This document shows, in pieces, positions 7,381 through 16,047 of a stretch of DNA of 64,000 nucleotides. The notes beneath the pieces were generated by a model. The model saw only the letters and a list, made by a program, of their open reading frames with translations, searched no databases and was not told where the DNA came from. The position numbers were made by a program, and so were the translations under genes. Position 1 is the stretch's first letter, and every line of letters starts with the position of its first letter. Source of the stretch: Pseudomonas sp. MAG733B. GTDB taxonomy: Bacteria > Pseudomonadota > Gammaproteobacteria > Pseudomonadales > Pseudomonadaceae. The stretch spans positions 4,650,001-4,714,000 of the forward strand of contig NZ_CP145732.1 in the NCBI RefSeq assembly GCF_036884845.1, written 5' to 3'.

Positions 7381-8499
7381 ATGACTACCCAAATCGATAT
7401 CCCGGCTTCCCAGGCCTTCGCGGCCCAATCGCCCATCAAGAAACCCTTGAAGGAAAAACTGCGGCCATGGCTGATGGTGGGCCTGCCCGCCCTCTTCGCC
7501 GCCGTTGGCTACGCCCACTACGTTGCCGGCGTACCCTTCGTCACCACTGATAACGCCTACGCCCGGGTGGCCAAGGCTTCGATCAACGCGCGGATTTCCG
7601 GCCAGGTTGTAGAAATCGCCGTTGAAGACAATCAGAAGGTCACCAAGGGCCAGGTGCTGTTTCGCATCGATCCCAAGCCGTTGCAGATCGCAATCGATCG
7701 TGCCGAAGCGCAACTGAGCGTCGCGCGGTTGCGCATCGACGGTCTCAAGGCCAGCTATCGCCAGCAACAGGCGGAACTGCAATCGGCGAAAGAGTCGGCG
7801 GGCTTCGACCAGAAGGAATTTGCCCGCAAGAAAGCGCTGGTGGCGACCGAATTCGTTTCCCGCTCCCTTTTTGAACGCTCGGAAACCGACCTCAAGGTGT
7901 CACGGCAGCGCATTGCGTCCATCGAGCAACAAATCGCCAGCACCGTTGTGGCTTTGAACGGCAACCCGAACATCGAAGCCGACAGTCATCCGAGCGTTCG
8001 TGAAGCCAAGGCCCATCTGGACGAAGCGCAGTTGTACCTCGCGTACGCCACGGTTTATGCGCCGGCCGACGGCATCGTCGCCAAGGTCGACGACTTGCAG
8101 GTGGGCAACTACCTCAACAACGGCGCGCCTGCATTTGCGCTGATTTCCGACCACGAGATCTGGATCGAGGCCAACTTCCGCGAAACGCAGGTCACGCACA
8201 TGCGCCCCGGCCAGGAAGCGACCATTCGCATCGACACCTACCCGGATCGCGTGTTCAAGGCCCACGTCACCAGCATGAGCCCCGGTGCCGGTTCGGACTT
8301 CGCCCTGCTGCCGCCGGAAAACGCCACCGGCAACTGGGTCAAGGTGGTTCAGCGGGTACCGGTTCGCCTCGAACTGGAGGACGCCGACCCTGCCCTGCCG
8401 CTGTTTTCTGGCACCAGCGCCACGGTAAAGGTCGACACCGGTTACAGCACGCCATGGTGGTATCCGCTCAAATCGTTGCTGACGGCAGGTAACTTCTAA
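7381..8499 (+). CDS. HlyD/EmrA-type membrane fusion protein of a multidrug efflux pump
   Basis: A 372-residue periplasmic adaptor with one N-terminal membrane helix (about residues 28-46), the biotinyl-lipoyl-like halves (ARISGQVVEIAVEDNQKVTKGQVL and the later DGIVAKVDDLQVGNYL) and a coiled-coil hairpin between them. It bridges the inner-membrane MFS pump encoded next to the outer-membrane channel. ATG at 7381 is preferred over the GTG at 7369, which overlaps the AAGG ribosome site. The stop overlaps the next start (TAATG), showing translational coupling. The likely repressor is the divergent TetR protein. It is EmrA-like rather than RND-type, since its partner is an MFS protein. Confidence 0.88.
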   Translation: MTTQIDIPASQAFAAQSPIKKPLKEKLRPWLMVGLPALFAAVGYAHYVAGVPFVTTDNAYARVAKASINARISGQVVEIAVEDNQKVTKGQVLFRIDPKPLQIAIDRAEAQLSVARLRIDGLKASYRQQQAELQSAKESAGFDQKEFARKKALVATEFVSRSLFERSETDLKVSRQRIASIEQQIASTVVALNGNPNIEADSHPSVREAKAHLDEAQLYLAYATVYAPADGIVAKVDDLQVGNYLNNGAPAFALISDHEIWIEANFRETQVTHMRPGQEATIRIDTYPDRVFKAHVTSMSPGAGSDFALLPPENATGNWVKVVQRVPVRLELEDADPALPLFSGTSATVKVDTGYSTPWWYPLKSLLTAGNF

Positions 8500-9998
8500 T
8501 GAACGCCCATGCAGATACAACCCCGAATGCAAGCAGTGCGCGCTCGCTCAGGTTGGCCGTTCTGCTCACGACTTACATGCAGTCGGCGAACCTGCCGTTG
8601 CCCAATGCGGTATTGCGGCTGATTCAAGGCAGCCTGTCGATGACCGACGACCAGGCGGGCTGGATTTTCACCGCGTACCTGGCGGCGAGCGCGATCACCA
8701 TGCCGATTGCCCAGTGGCTTGCCGGGCGCTTTGGCTTGAAGCTTGTGTATCAAGCCGCGCTGGCGTTCTTCGTGCTCGGTTTGCTGCTGGCCACTGTTTC
8801 CAGCACGCCGCTGGAGTTCATCGGTGCACGCATTATTCAAGGCTTGGCCAGTGGTGTGCTGGCGCCGCTGTCGATGGCGATTGCCATGGAGATGTTGGCG
8901 CCCGAGAAGCGCATGAAGTTCGGCGCGACCTGGACCGCCATCGTGCTCGTGGGCATCGTCAGCGGCCCGAGCATCGGTGGCTGGATCGCCGAACATTTCG
9001 ACTGGCGTCCGATCTTCTACGTCAGCCTGCCGTTGTCGGCGTACATCTTCCTGGTCGTAGCGCTGTTGCTCACCGAGAAGAAAGCCGCAAAGGCGCCGGC
9101 GTTCGACTTCTTTGGTTTTGGCACCTTCACGCTGGCGTTGATCAGCCTGCAAATGCTGCTCGACCGTGGTGAACGCATGGACTGGTTCGACTCGCCGGAA
9201 ATCTGGATCGAGGCGCTGGCCAGCGGGCTGGGTTTGTACTTGTTCCTGGTGCATGTGTTCACCAAACAGGCGCATTTTCTCAACAAGAGCCTGTTCCGCG
9301 ATCGCAATTTCGTGCTGTCGACGATCATCTTTTTCGCCGTCGGTTTCGTGCTGTTGTCGACCATGGCCCTGACCTCGCCGATGCTCGATGAAATCCTCGG
9401 CTACCCGCCTGACACCACCGGTGCCTTGACCATCCCGCGCGGTATCGGGCTGGTGGGCGCGTTCCTGCTGATGGGGCGTGTGCCTGAGCGTTTCGACCGT
9501 CGGTGGTTCGTGGCGGCAGGCGCGGGCGCGGTGATTTATGCCAACTGGTTGATGCTCGGCTATTCGCCGTTGATGGACTGGTCGCCGGTTGCGCTGACCG
9601 GCGCGATCCAGGGGATCGGCATCGGCATGTTGATGCCGTCGCTGACCAAGGTTGCGTTCAGCACACTCGACCCCAAGCTGCGCCCGGAAGGCACTGGTCT
9701 GTTCAATCTTTCCCGTGTTTACGGCAGCACCATCGGCGTGGCGATCGTGCAGATTTTCTTCTTCAACAATACGCAGGCGATGCATCTGGCGCTTGGCAAC
9801 AACGTGACGCCCTACAGCGCCGCCGCGCATTTCGGCACCGCATCGTTGCCGCTGCCGACACTTGAAGGGCTCAACCACCTGATCACCCACCAGGCTGCGT
9901 TCATCGCCGTTGTCGACCAGTTCAAGATCCTGATGGTGGCAATGCTGGTGGTCAGCCCGCTGATTCTCTTTCTTCGCAAACCCGCTGCGGCCAACTAG
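8499..9998 (+). CDS. DHA2-type MFS multidrug transporter (EmrB-like)
   Basis: A 499-residue inner-membrane proton antiporter with about fourteen hydrophobic segments. Family signatures include the early motif with LPNAVLRLIQGSLSMT...WIFTAYL, the LAGRFG loop (motif A) and the RIIQGLASGVLAPLSMAI segment (motif C region). It pairs with the upstream adaptor and the downstream NodT-type channel to form an EmrAB-TolC-like tripartite pump. It is translationally coupled to the adaptor gene. Substrates cannot be read from the sequence. The last helix ends in a short FLRKPAAAN tail, after which ten bases lead to the ribosome site of the channel gene. Confidence 0.9.
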   Translation: MNAHADTTPNASSARSLRLAVLLTTYMQSANLPLPNAVLRLIQGSLSMTDDQAGWIFTAYLAASAITMPIAQWLAGRFGLKLVYQAALAFFVLGLLLATVSSTPLEFIGARIIQGLASGVLAPLSMAIAMEMLAPEKRMKFGATWTAIVLVGIVSGPSIGGWIAEHFDWRPIFYVSLPLSAYIFLVVALLLTEKKAAKAPAFDFFGFGTFTLALISLQMLLDRGERMDWFDSPEIWIEALASGLGLYLFLVHVFTKQAHFLNKSLFRDRNFVLSTIIFFAVGFVLLSTMALTSPMLDEILGYPPDTTGALTIPRGIGLVGAFLLMGRVPERFDRRWFVAAGAGAVIYANWLMLGYSPLMDWSPVALTGAIQGIGIGMLMPSLTKVAFSTLDPKLRPEGTGLFNLSRVYGSTIGVAIVQIFFFNNTQAMHLALGNNVTPYSAAAHFGTASLPLPTLEGLNHLITHQAAFIAVVDQFKILMVAMLVVSPLILFLRKPAAAN

Positions 9999-10017
9999 TT
10001 TTCGTGGAGTGTGCACA

Positions 10018-11472
10018 ATGAAATCCAGTCATCTGTTCCAACCGAAACTCACGGCATTGTCGGCGCTGGTTTTTCTCTCGGCCTGCACTGTCGGTCCTGA
10101 CTTCAAAACACCTGAAGCGAGCCCGTCGCAGCATTACGATCAACAGGCCGAACAACATCTCGGCGGCCAGCAGCGCATCGCGCTTGGCCAGAAAATCAGT
10201 GGGCAATGGTGGTCGGCCTTCCGCTCGCCCAAGCTCGACCAGGTCGTGCGCCGGGCCATCGACGGCAACCTTGAACTGGTCGCTGCCGACGCCACCATTC
10301 GCCAAGCCTCTCAATCCGTAGCGGCGGCGCAAGGTGCGCTGTACCCGCAGGTCGACTTCGGCGCAACGGCGGGTCGTCAACGGGTGCACAACGCCAAGGA
10401 ACCTTCGATCTCCAATTTCTATGCGATCGGACCACGGGTCGGTTTCGACCTGGATGTGTTCGGTGGCAATAAACGGCTGGTCGAACAGCAGCAAGCGTTC
10501 ACCGATCTGCAAACGCATCGCTATGAAGCGGCGTATCTGACCCTGACCGGCGAGGTTGCGAGCCAGTCGTTGTTGATCGCATCGGCGAATGCGCAAATCC
10601 TGGCCGTGGAGAAACTGCTGGCCAACGACGCCAAGAACCTCGAACTGGTGCGCGCGGCGCTGATCAACGGCACGACCACGCAGATTGATGTTTCGCTGGC
10701 CGAGACGCGGCTTGCCCAGGACCGCACGCTGCTGCCGCCATTGGCCCAGCAACGTGATGCGGCCCGCCATGCGCTGTCGATCCTGACCGGCAAAGGCCCG
10801 GCTGACTGGATCGCGCCGGATTTCCACCTCGACGAGTTCGCCTTGCCGTCGAACGTGCCGGTCAGCCTGCCCTCGGAAATGGCCCACGACCGGCCGGACG
10901 TGCGCCAGGCCGAGGCCGAGCTGCACATCGCCAGCGCCGCCGTTGGCGTGGCGACCGCCAATCTCTATCCGCGGGTGACGCTGTCGGCGTCGCTGGCCCA
11001 GGCCGCTTCAGGCAATGGCGGTGCCGCGCTCTGGGGTTTTGCTGCGGGCCTGACGGCACCGATCTTCAACGGCGGAACCCTCAAGGCTGAGCAGCAGGCA
11101 GCCGTCGAAGGCTACAACGCGACGCTCGCCGGCTATCAGCAGACCGTCATCAGTTCGTTCGGCCAGGTCGCGGACACGCTGCAAGCGATCAATCACGACG
11201 CGGAAGAATTCCGTGCCCAGGAAGATGCTCTGCAAGCGGCCGAAACCAGCCTGCGGTTGAACCAGCAAGCCTACGCCCAAGGCGAGAACAGCATCCTCCA
11301 GGTGCTGGAAGCCGAGCGCGCCTATCAACAGTCGTTGCTGGGCCATATCCGCGTGAAGACCGCGCAGTACCTCGACACCGTGCAGCTGTTTGTAGCCCTC
11401 GGCGGCAATTCCATCGGCGTCTTCGAGCAACGGGTTGCCAGCCGCGAAGCCCCACAACGTCCGTATCAGTAG
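10018..11472 (+). CDS. outer-membrane efflux channel lipoprotein (NodT/OprM family)
   Basis: A 484-residue TolC-fold protein with a lipoprotein signal peptide and lipobox LSAC followed by TVGPDFKTP, the usual N-terminus of NodT-family factors. Two OEP repeats of long helices follow (for example LELVAADATIRQASQSVAAAQGALYPQV and LHIASAAVGVATANLYPRVTLSA). It forms the trimeric outer-membrane duct of the pump encoded by the two preceding genes. Start at 10018 follows TGGAG; the earlier GTG in frame overlaps that site. The gene is 19 bases after the pump gene and belongs to the same operon. Confidence 0.9.
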   Translation: MKSSHLFQPKLTALSALVFLSACTVGPDFKTPEASPSQHYDQQAEQHLGGQQRIALGQKISGQWWSAFRSPKLDQVVRRAIDGNLELVAADATIRQASQSVAAAQGALYPQVDFGATAGRQRVHNAKEPSISNFYAIGPRVGFDLDVFGGNKRLVEQQQAFTDLQTHRYEAAYLTLTGEVASQSLLIASANAQILAVEKLLANDAKNLELVRAALINGTTTQIDVSLAETRLAQDRTLLPPLAQQRDAARHALSILTGKGPADWIAPDFHLDEFALPSNVPVSLPSEMAHDRPDVRQAEAELHIASAAVGVATANLYPRVTLSASLAQAASGNGGAALWGFAAGLTAPIFNGGTLKAEQQAAVEGYNATLAGYQQTVISSFGQVADTLQAINHDAEEFRAQEDALQAAETSLRLNQQAYAQGENSILQVLEAERAYQQSLLGHIRVKTAQYLDTVQLFVALGGNSIGVFEQRVASREAPQRPYQ

Positions 11473-11503
11473 AGGCTGCGGCCTCGATATTTGGAGTAAT
11501 GAC

Positions 11504-12454
11504 ATGTCCTACGAAGCCTTTCACGATGAACTTCGCGATACAAAATTTGCGCTGAATCACGGTACGGGGAAAATGCCCGCCGTCGGCTTCGGCACCCTGT
11601 TCAAGGACCTGAGCGTCACCACCGAGGCGATCACCCACGCGCTGGAAACCGGGTTCCGCCATTTCGATTGCGCCGAGCGGTATCGCAACGAAGAAAGTGT
11701 TGGCGTTGCCTTCAAGGCATTCATGGACGCGGGTAAGGCGCGGCGCGAAGACTTGTTCATCACCACCAAACTGTGGAACACCAACCATCGTCCCGAGCGC
11801 GTGTTGCCGGCGTTCGAAGCCAGTTGCCGTCGGCTCCAGGTGGACTACATCGATTGCTACCTGATCCACACGCCTTTCGCCTTCAAGGCGGGCGACGATC
11901 AAGACCCGCGGGATGCTTTCGGGCATATCCTCTACGACGGCGACGTGAAGTTGATCGACACTTGGCGCGCGCTTGAGCAACTGGTGGATGAGGGTCGTTG
12001 CGGAGCAATCGGCTTGTCCGATATCACCCTCGAAGCGCTGAAAGAGATCGTGGCCGAGGCACGGATCAAACCCGCCGTGGTGCAAGTCGAATCCCACCCA
12101 TACTTGCCGGAATGGGAACTGCTGGAGTTCTGCAAGGAGCATGGCATCGTGGTCCTCGCCTTTGCCCCGCTCGGGCATGGCATGGAGCCGAACGTGTTGG
12201 AAGACGAGGTGATTACCGGGATCGCCCGGCATTTGCAGCGCACCCCGGCCCAAGTATTACTGGCCTGGGCTGTGCAACGGGGTGTAGCGTTCCTGACTAC
12301 TTCAGCAACACCGAGCCGTATCCGCGAAAACTTCGATATCGCTACCTTGCCGCACCGGGCCATGCTGGAAATTCGCGAAGAGATCACAACACGGATACGC
12401 TTCAATTCGGTGGTCGAGACGGGTGTGCCGGGATTCATCCCGCGCAAACAGTAA
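11504..12454 (+). CDS. aldo/keto reductase
   Basis: A 316-residue NAD(P)H-dependent carbonyl reductase with the complete AKR catalytic set: Asp55 and Tyr60 in FDCAERY, Lys89 in TTKLWN and His122 in YLIHTPF. The cofactor-loop region VAFLTTSATPSRIREN lies near residue 275. The ATG follows TTGGAG by seven bases. It lies only 31 bases after the outer-membrane channel gene and before a terminator, so it is probably the last gene of the efflux operon. That context suggests detoxification of a reactive carbonyl that may be the pump's inducer or cargo; this is inference. Confidence 0.86.
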   Translation: MSYEAFHDELRDTKFALNHGTGKMPAVGFGTLFKDLSVTTEAITHALETGFRHFDCAERYRNEESVGVAFKAFMDAGKARREDLFITTKLWNTNHRPERVLPAFEASCRRLQVDYIDCYLIHTPFAFKAGDDQDPRDAFGHILYDGDVKLIDTWRALEQLVDEGRCGAIGLSDITLEALKEIVAEARIKPAVVQVESHPYLPEWELLEFCKEHGIVVLAFAPLGHGMEPNVLEDEVITGIARHLQRTPAQVLLAWAVQRGVAFLTTSATPSRIRENFDIATLPHRAMLEIREEITTRIRFNSVVETGVPGFIPRKQ

Positions 12455-12462
12455 TGCACGAT

Positions 12463-12492
12463 AAGGGACGGCACCGACCGTCCCTTTTTTTG
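12463..12492 (+). terminator. rho-independent terminator of the efflux/AKR operon
   Basis: AAGGGACGG pairs with CCGTCCCTT across a six-base loop, followed by a run of Ts. It lies between the aldo/keto reductase and the LysR gene. Confidence 0.88.
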
Positions 12493-12514
12493 GCTATACC
12501 TTGAGGTGAAACCG

Positions 12515-13462
12515 ATGGATGTTTTCCAGACCATGCGCTGCTTCATGGCGGTCGCCCAAAGCGGCAGCTTTACCGCAGCGGCCCAGTTGCTGGACACCAC
12601 CACGACCAACGTTTCCAAAGCGGTTTCCAGTCTGGAAGCCCGTCTGCAAACCCGCCTGATCAACCGCACGACCCGACGCCTGGCGTTGACCGAAGCCGGC
12701 ACACGTTACTTGCAACGCTGCGAGAGAATTCTGGAAGAACTGCGTGAAGCCGAGGAGGAAGCGGGCACCGCACAGATAACCCCCGTGGGCCGCTTGAAGA
12801 TTCATGCGATGTCGGCCATCGGCAACCATTACGTGATCGACGCCATCGCCCAATACCGCGAGACACATCCCTCGGTCCTGTTTGATCTGACCTTGACCAA
12901 TCGGCTGCCGGATTTGCTTGAGGAAGGCTATGACATGTCGATCGTGCTGGCGCGGGACTTGCCCGACTCGGGCTTTGTCGCGCAGCGGCTGGGCATCACC
13001 TACAGCATCCTCTGCGCCTCGCCGGCGTACCTGAAGAAACGCGGAATGCCCGACACGCCGGGTTCGTTGGGAGCACATGATTGCTTGAGGATCGTCAATA
13101 CGATCATGCCGGTTGAACACTGGGTGTTCGAAGGGCCGGAAGGCGTGGAAACCGTCAGCACCCCGGTGTCGCCGTTTCACGTCAACACCGCCGATGCCAT
13201 GACCGTTGCCATCACCCGCGGCATGGGGATCGGCATTCAGCCCATTGCGTCTGCCGTGGCCGGCCTCAAGGCCGGCACCCTGGTGCGGGTGCTGCCGGAC
13301 TATCATTTCGAAGAGTTGAACCTGTTTGCGATCTACCCTTCACGAAAATTCGTCGATGCAAAAATAAAAACCTGGGTGGAGTTCCTGAAGGACTACCTGC
13401 CCGGGTTGCTGGCGACCGATGACAAAATTGCGCGCTCGTCAAAACACGCCAAAAACAACTAA
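12515..13462 (+). CDS. LysR-family transcriptional regulator
   Basis: A 315-residue LTTR with an N-terminal winged helix (MRCFMAVAQSGSFTAAAQLL...VSKAVSSLEARLQTRLINRTTRRLALTEAG) and a periplasmic-binding-like effector domain. ATG at 12515 follows GAGGTG. It has its own position after the efflux-operon terminator, in the same direction, and faces a convergent DUF2790 gene. Its target is not evident; the aldo/keto reductase operon just upstream is one possibility, though LTTRs usually regulate divergent genes. The lysine-rich C-terminal tail (SSKHAKNN) is unremarkable. Confidence 0.88.
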   Translation: MDVFQTMRCFMAVAQSGSFTAAAQLLDTTTTNVSKAVSSLEARLQTRLINRTTRRLALTEAGTRYLQRCERILEELREAEEEAGTAQITPVGRLKIHAMSAIGNHYVIDAIAQYRETHPSVLFDLTLTNRLPDLLEEGYDMSIVLARDLPDSGFVAQRLGITYSILCASPAYLKKRGMPDTPGSLGAHDCLRIVNTIMPVEHWVFEGPEGVETVSTPVSPFHVNTADAMTVAITRGMGIGIQPIASAVAGLKAGTLVRVLPDYHFEELNLFAIYPSRKFVDAKIKTWVEFLKDYLPGLLATDDKIARSSKHAKNN

Positions 13463-13517
13463 GAATGTACCCGCCCTGCCCGGATGGAGTGTCGACCCTC
13501 CACCGTCATCACGGCAC

Positions 13518-13790
13518 TCAACCGTTCGAACACCCGGTGCCCATGACCTGATACTGCAGGACATGCCGTTGACCTTGGGAATCTTCATAAGTCATTTGTG
13601 CCGAAACCGGGCCGCACTCTGGTGGAACATCGGTCACGGAGATGACCTTCTTCACGTCCAGTTTCGAACCGTAGGTGTAAGTCTCAACCGGTGTCTGGTC
13701 TCTCGACACTTTGGCGTGGCTTTCTTCGGCAAAGGCCTGCGCACCGATACAACTGAGTGCAAGGAAAATCGCGATTTTTGAGATGTTCAT
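13518..13790 (-). CDS. DUF2790 small exported protein (copy 1)
   Basis: A 90-residue protein with a cleavable signal peptide (MNISKIAIFLALSCIGAQAFA) and the DUF2790 core YTYGSKLDVKKVIS, followed by two cysteines (PPECGP and GTGCSNG) that could form a disulfide. The frame is open further upstream, but the ATG at 13790 gives the proper signal peptide. A second member of the family lies at 63055-63318 in this window with the same two-cysteine layout. The function of the family is not known to me; members are abundant in Pseudomonas. Confidence 0.85.
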   Translation of the reverse strand: MNISKIAIFLALSCIGAQAFAEESHAKVSRDQTPVETYTYGSKLDVKKVISVTDVPPECGPVSAQMTYEDSQGQRHVLQYQVMGTGCSNG

Positions 13791-14007
13791 GAGGTTCACC
13801 GTCTCGTTCAAGTGGGTTTGCTTGTACGTTGTGAACCCATGGCGTGGGCTCATTCCGTAGAGACGATGCTAGGTGTTTACCCCGGCGCCAAACAGCGCAG
13901 CGCCGGACAAACACTGTTAACGAAATGAGGGGGAATGCAGGACGCTAACGGTAGCGCGCCCTGCCTGAATGACCGCATCTGCGCAGACTTCGGCGACACC
14001 CAATAAA
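13791..14007. other. intergenic spacer with a short GC hairpin
   Basis: No gene is supported here. A hairpin with CCGGCGC and GCGCCGG arms lies near 13880-13907 without a T-run. The region upstream of the DUF2790 gene presumably carries its promoter. Confidence 0.5.
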
Positions 14008-14102
14008 CCTGTGGGAGCTAGCCTGCTAGCGATGAGGCCGGCACATCCAGCATCCCTGCTGCCTGACACGCCGCCATCGCGAGCAGGCTCGCTCCCACAG
14101 GG
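14008..14102. repeat. REP/BIME-type inverted repeat pair
   Basis: CCTGTGGGAGCTAGCCTGC on the left and the inverted GAGCAGGCTCGCTCCCACAGG on the right flank about 50 bp. It lies just downstream of the BCCT transporter stop on the minus strand. Confidence 0.85.
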
Positions 14103-14151
14103 ATTTGCGTCGTTCACATAACCGAGCGATGGACGTCAACGATAACGCGCC

Positions 14152-15819
14152 TTAAGCCTGCGCAGCAGCCAACGAATTCACTCGCCCCACCGATTCACGA
14201 CGCTCAATTTCCGGCAAACCATCCACCGCTGGCGTCCACGCCGGTACGCTCGGCATCTCTTTACGCAAGCTGTGAATCAGGGTGTACGACATCACCAGCA
14301 GCAACATCGCAATCGGCAAACCGGCAGCAATACTCGCCATCTGAATCGCCTTCAGCCCGCCCGCCAGCAATAGACCTGCCGCAATCGCACCTTCCAGAAG
14401 GCACCACAGCAACCGGATCCAGTTCGGCGGATTGGTGCTGCCCAACGCACACAAGGTGCACAACACCTGGGTTCCGGCATCCGCCGTGGTGACAAAATGC
14501 ACACCCAGCAACACGCACACCAATATCGACAGCGCGGCACCAATAGACGGGCCATCAAGCGACTGAAGCAGCGTGAACATGGCCGCCGTGGTTTCTTTCT
14601 TGGTGGCGAGCAGCACCGTGCCGCCTTCGAACTTCGGCTGTTCCTGAGTCACGACCTGGCTGGCGACAGACGCCTGGTAAGCCTGACGATCCTGCTGTTC
14701 GTTTTTCAACGCCGCACCACCGAACACCGACATCCACAGAATGGTCACCATGGTCGGCACCACCAACGCGCCGATCACCAGTTCACGAATGGTCCGGCCC
14801 TTGGAAATCCGTGCAATGAACAGACCGACAAAGGGACCCCAGGTCATCCACCAAGGCCAATAGAACGCCGTCCACCAGTTTTGCCATTCGCTGTCTTTTT
14901 GCGTGTCCATCCAGAGGCTCAGGCCGACGATGTTTTGTACATAGTCGCCGGTGGACTCAAACATCAGGTTCAGAATGTAGCGAGTCGGACCAATCGCAAG
15001 TACCGCCAGCATTAAAATGAAGGACAGATACATATTAAGCGTGGAGATACGCTTCATACCTTTGGACAGCCCGGCAAGTAGCGAAATGCAAGCAACAATA
15101 CTGACAAACAGAATGATGGATAACTGCAACCCAACACTCACCGGAATACCAAATACCTGATGCAACCCGGTATTGATTTGAACGACACCCAACCCCAAAG
15201 ATTGCGAAACACCGAACGCCGTAATAACCACGCCCATAATGTCGACAACATGACCGATCCAGCCATAGATGCGGTCGCCAATCAGCGGGTACAGCAACGA
15301 ACGAAGGGCCAGCGGCAAACCTTTACGGTAGGCAAAATACGCCAGGCTGAGGCCGATCATGGAGAAGATCGCCCACGGGTGCAGGCCCCAGTGGAACAGC
15401 GTGATGCGCATCGCCAGGGTCGCCGACTCGTCCGTCAGGCCCTTGGAGAACGGGTTGTCGGCGTAGTGCAGCATGGGCTCTGCCACCGACCAGAAAATCA
15501 GGCCAATACCCATCCCGGCGCTGAACAGCATGGCAATCCACGAGGCGAAGCTGAACTCGGGCCGGTCATGTTCGGTGCCCAGTTTGAGATTGCCGAAACG
15601 GCTGATAGAGATATAAAGCAGCAGACCGAGTACGCCACTGATCAGGGCGAGGTAATACCACTTGAAGTTATGCAGAATAAACACCGAAGCCATTTCAAAA
15701 GCCTTGGCTGCCTGCTCATCTTTAAATGCACAAAATAGAACAAATGAGATCACCGCTAATATCGAAGCGACTGTCACATTCGGGTTCAAGCCTTTTAACA
15801 TGCCTGATTGCGCACGCAT
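14152..15819 (-). CDS. BCCT-family betaine/choline/carnitine-type transporter
   Basis: A 555-residue inner-membrane transporter with about twelve helices. The BCCT signature is clear: FSAGMGIGLIFWSVAEPM near residue 100, and the tryptophan-rich segment FYWPWWMTWGPFVGLFIARISKGRT near residue 320. This family moves quaternary ammonium or related zwitterionic compounds. The short C-terminus lacks the long osmosensing tail of BetP/BetT, suggesting nutrient uptake rather than osmoprotection. It is the last of a co-directional minus-strand series that starts with LysR and a Rieske oxygenase, so the imported compound may be that pathway's substrate. A gap of about 230 bases separates it from the MFS gene, so it may have its own promoter. 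The ribosome site AAAGGGG precedes the ATG. Confidence 0.92.
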   Translation of the reverse strand: MRAQSGMLKGLNPNVTVASILAVISFVLFCAFKDEQAAKAFEMASVFILHNFKWYYLALISGVLGLLLYISISRFGNLKLGTEHDRPEFSFASWIAMLFSAGMGIGLIFWSVAEPMLHYADNPFSKGLTDESATLAMRITLFHWGLHPWAIFSMIGLSLAYFAYRKGLPLALRSLLYPLIGDRIYGWIGHVVDIMGVVITAFGVSQSLGLGVVQINTGLHQVFGIPVSVGLQLSIILFVSIVACISLLAGLSKGMKRISTLNMYLSFILMLAVLAIGPTRYILNLMFESTGDYVQNIVGLSLWMDTQKDSEWQNWWTAFYWPWWMTWGPFVGLFIARISKGRTIRELVIGALVVPTMVTILWMSVFGGAALKNEQQDRQAYQASVASQVVTQEQPKFEGGTVLLATKKETTAAMFTLLQSLDGPSIGAALSILVCVLLGVHFVTTADAGTQVLCTLCALGSTNPPNWIRLLWCLLEGAIAAGLLLAGGLKAIQMASIAAGLPIAMLLLVMSYTLIHSLRKEMPSVPAWTPAVDGLPEIERRESVGRVNSLAAAQA

Positions 15820-16047
15820 TGTTTTCCCCTTTTGTTTTTGTTTAAGGGTTTTAGAGAGTATTCCGCAAGATGCTTATCGCCTGATATCAACTGATGTCAG
15901 CGCGCTGTTTATCTGCAGTTTAATTCCGGTCTATCTCGGTTTTGGCAGCATCGCCAAGATGATTGAAACCTGGCCGTCGTTCAAACCATTTTTAGTCACC
16001 GACTCATGAGAAAAACGCATCAATAAATCCGCTCCGCCCTCCTTCGC

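Noticed and set aside
8496..10016. 500-codon minus-strand frame opposite the MFS pump
   Set aside because: Composition dominated by Gln, Arg and His, typical of an antisense shadow of a membrane protein gene; the plus-strand frame has clear transporter motifs.
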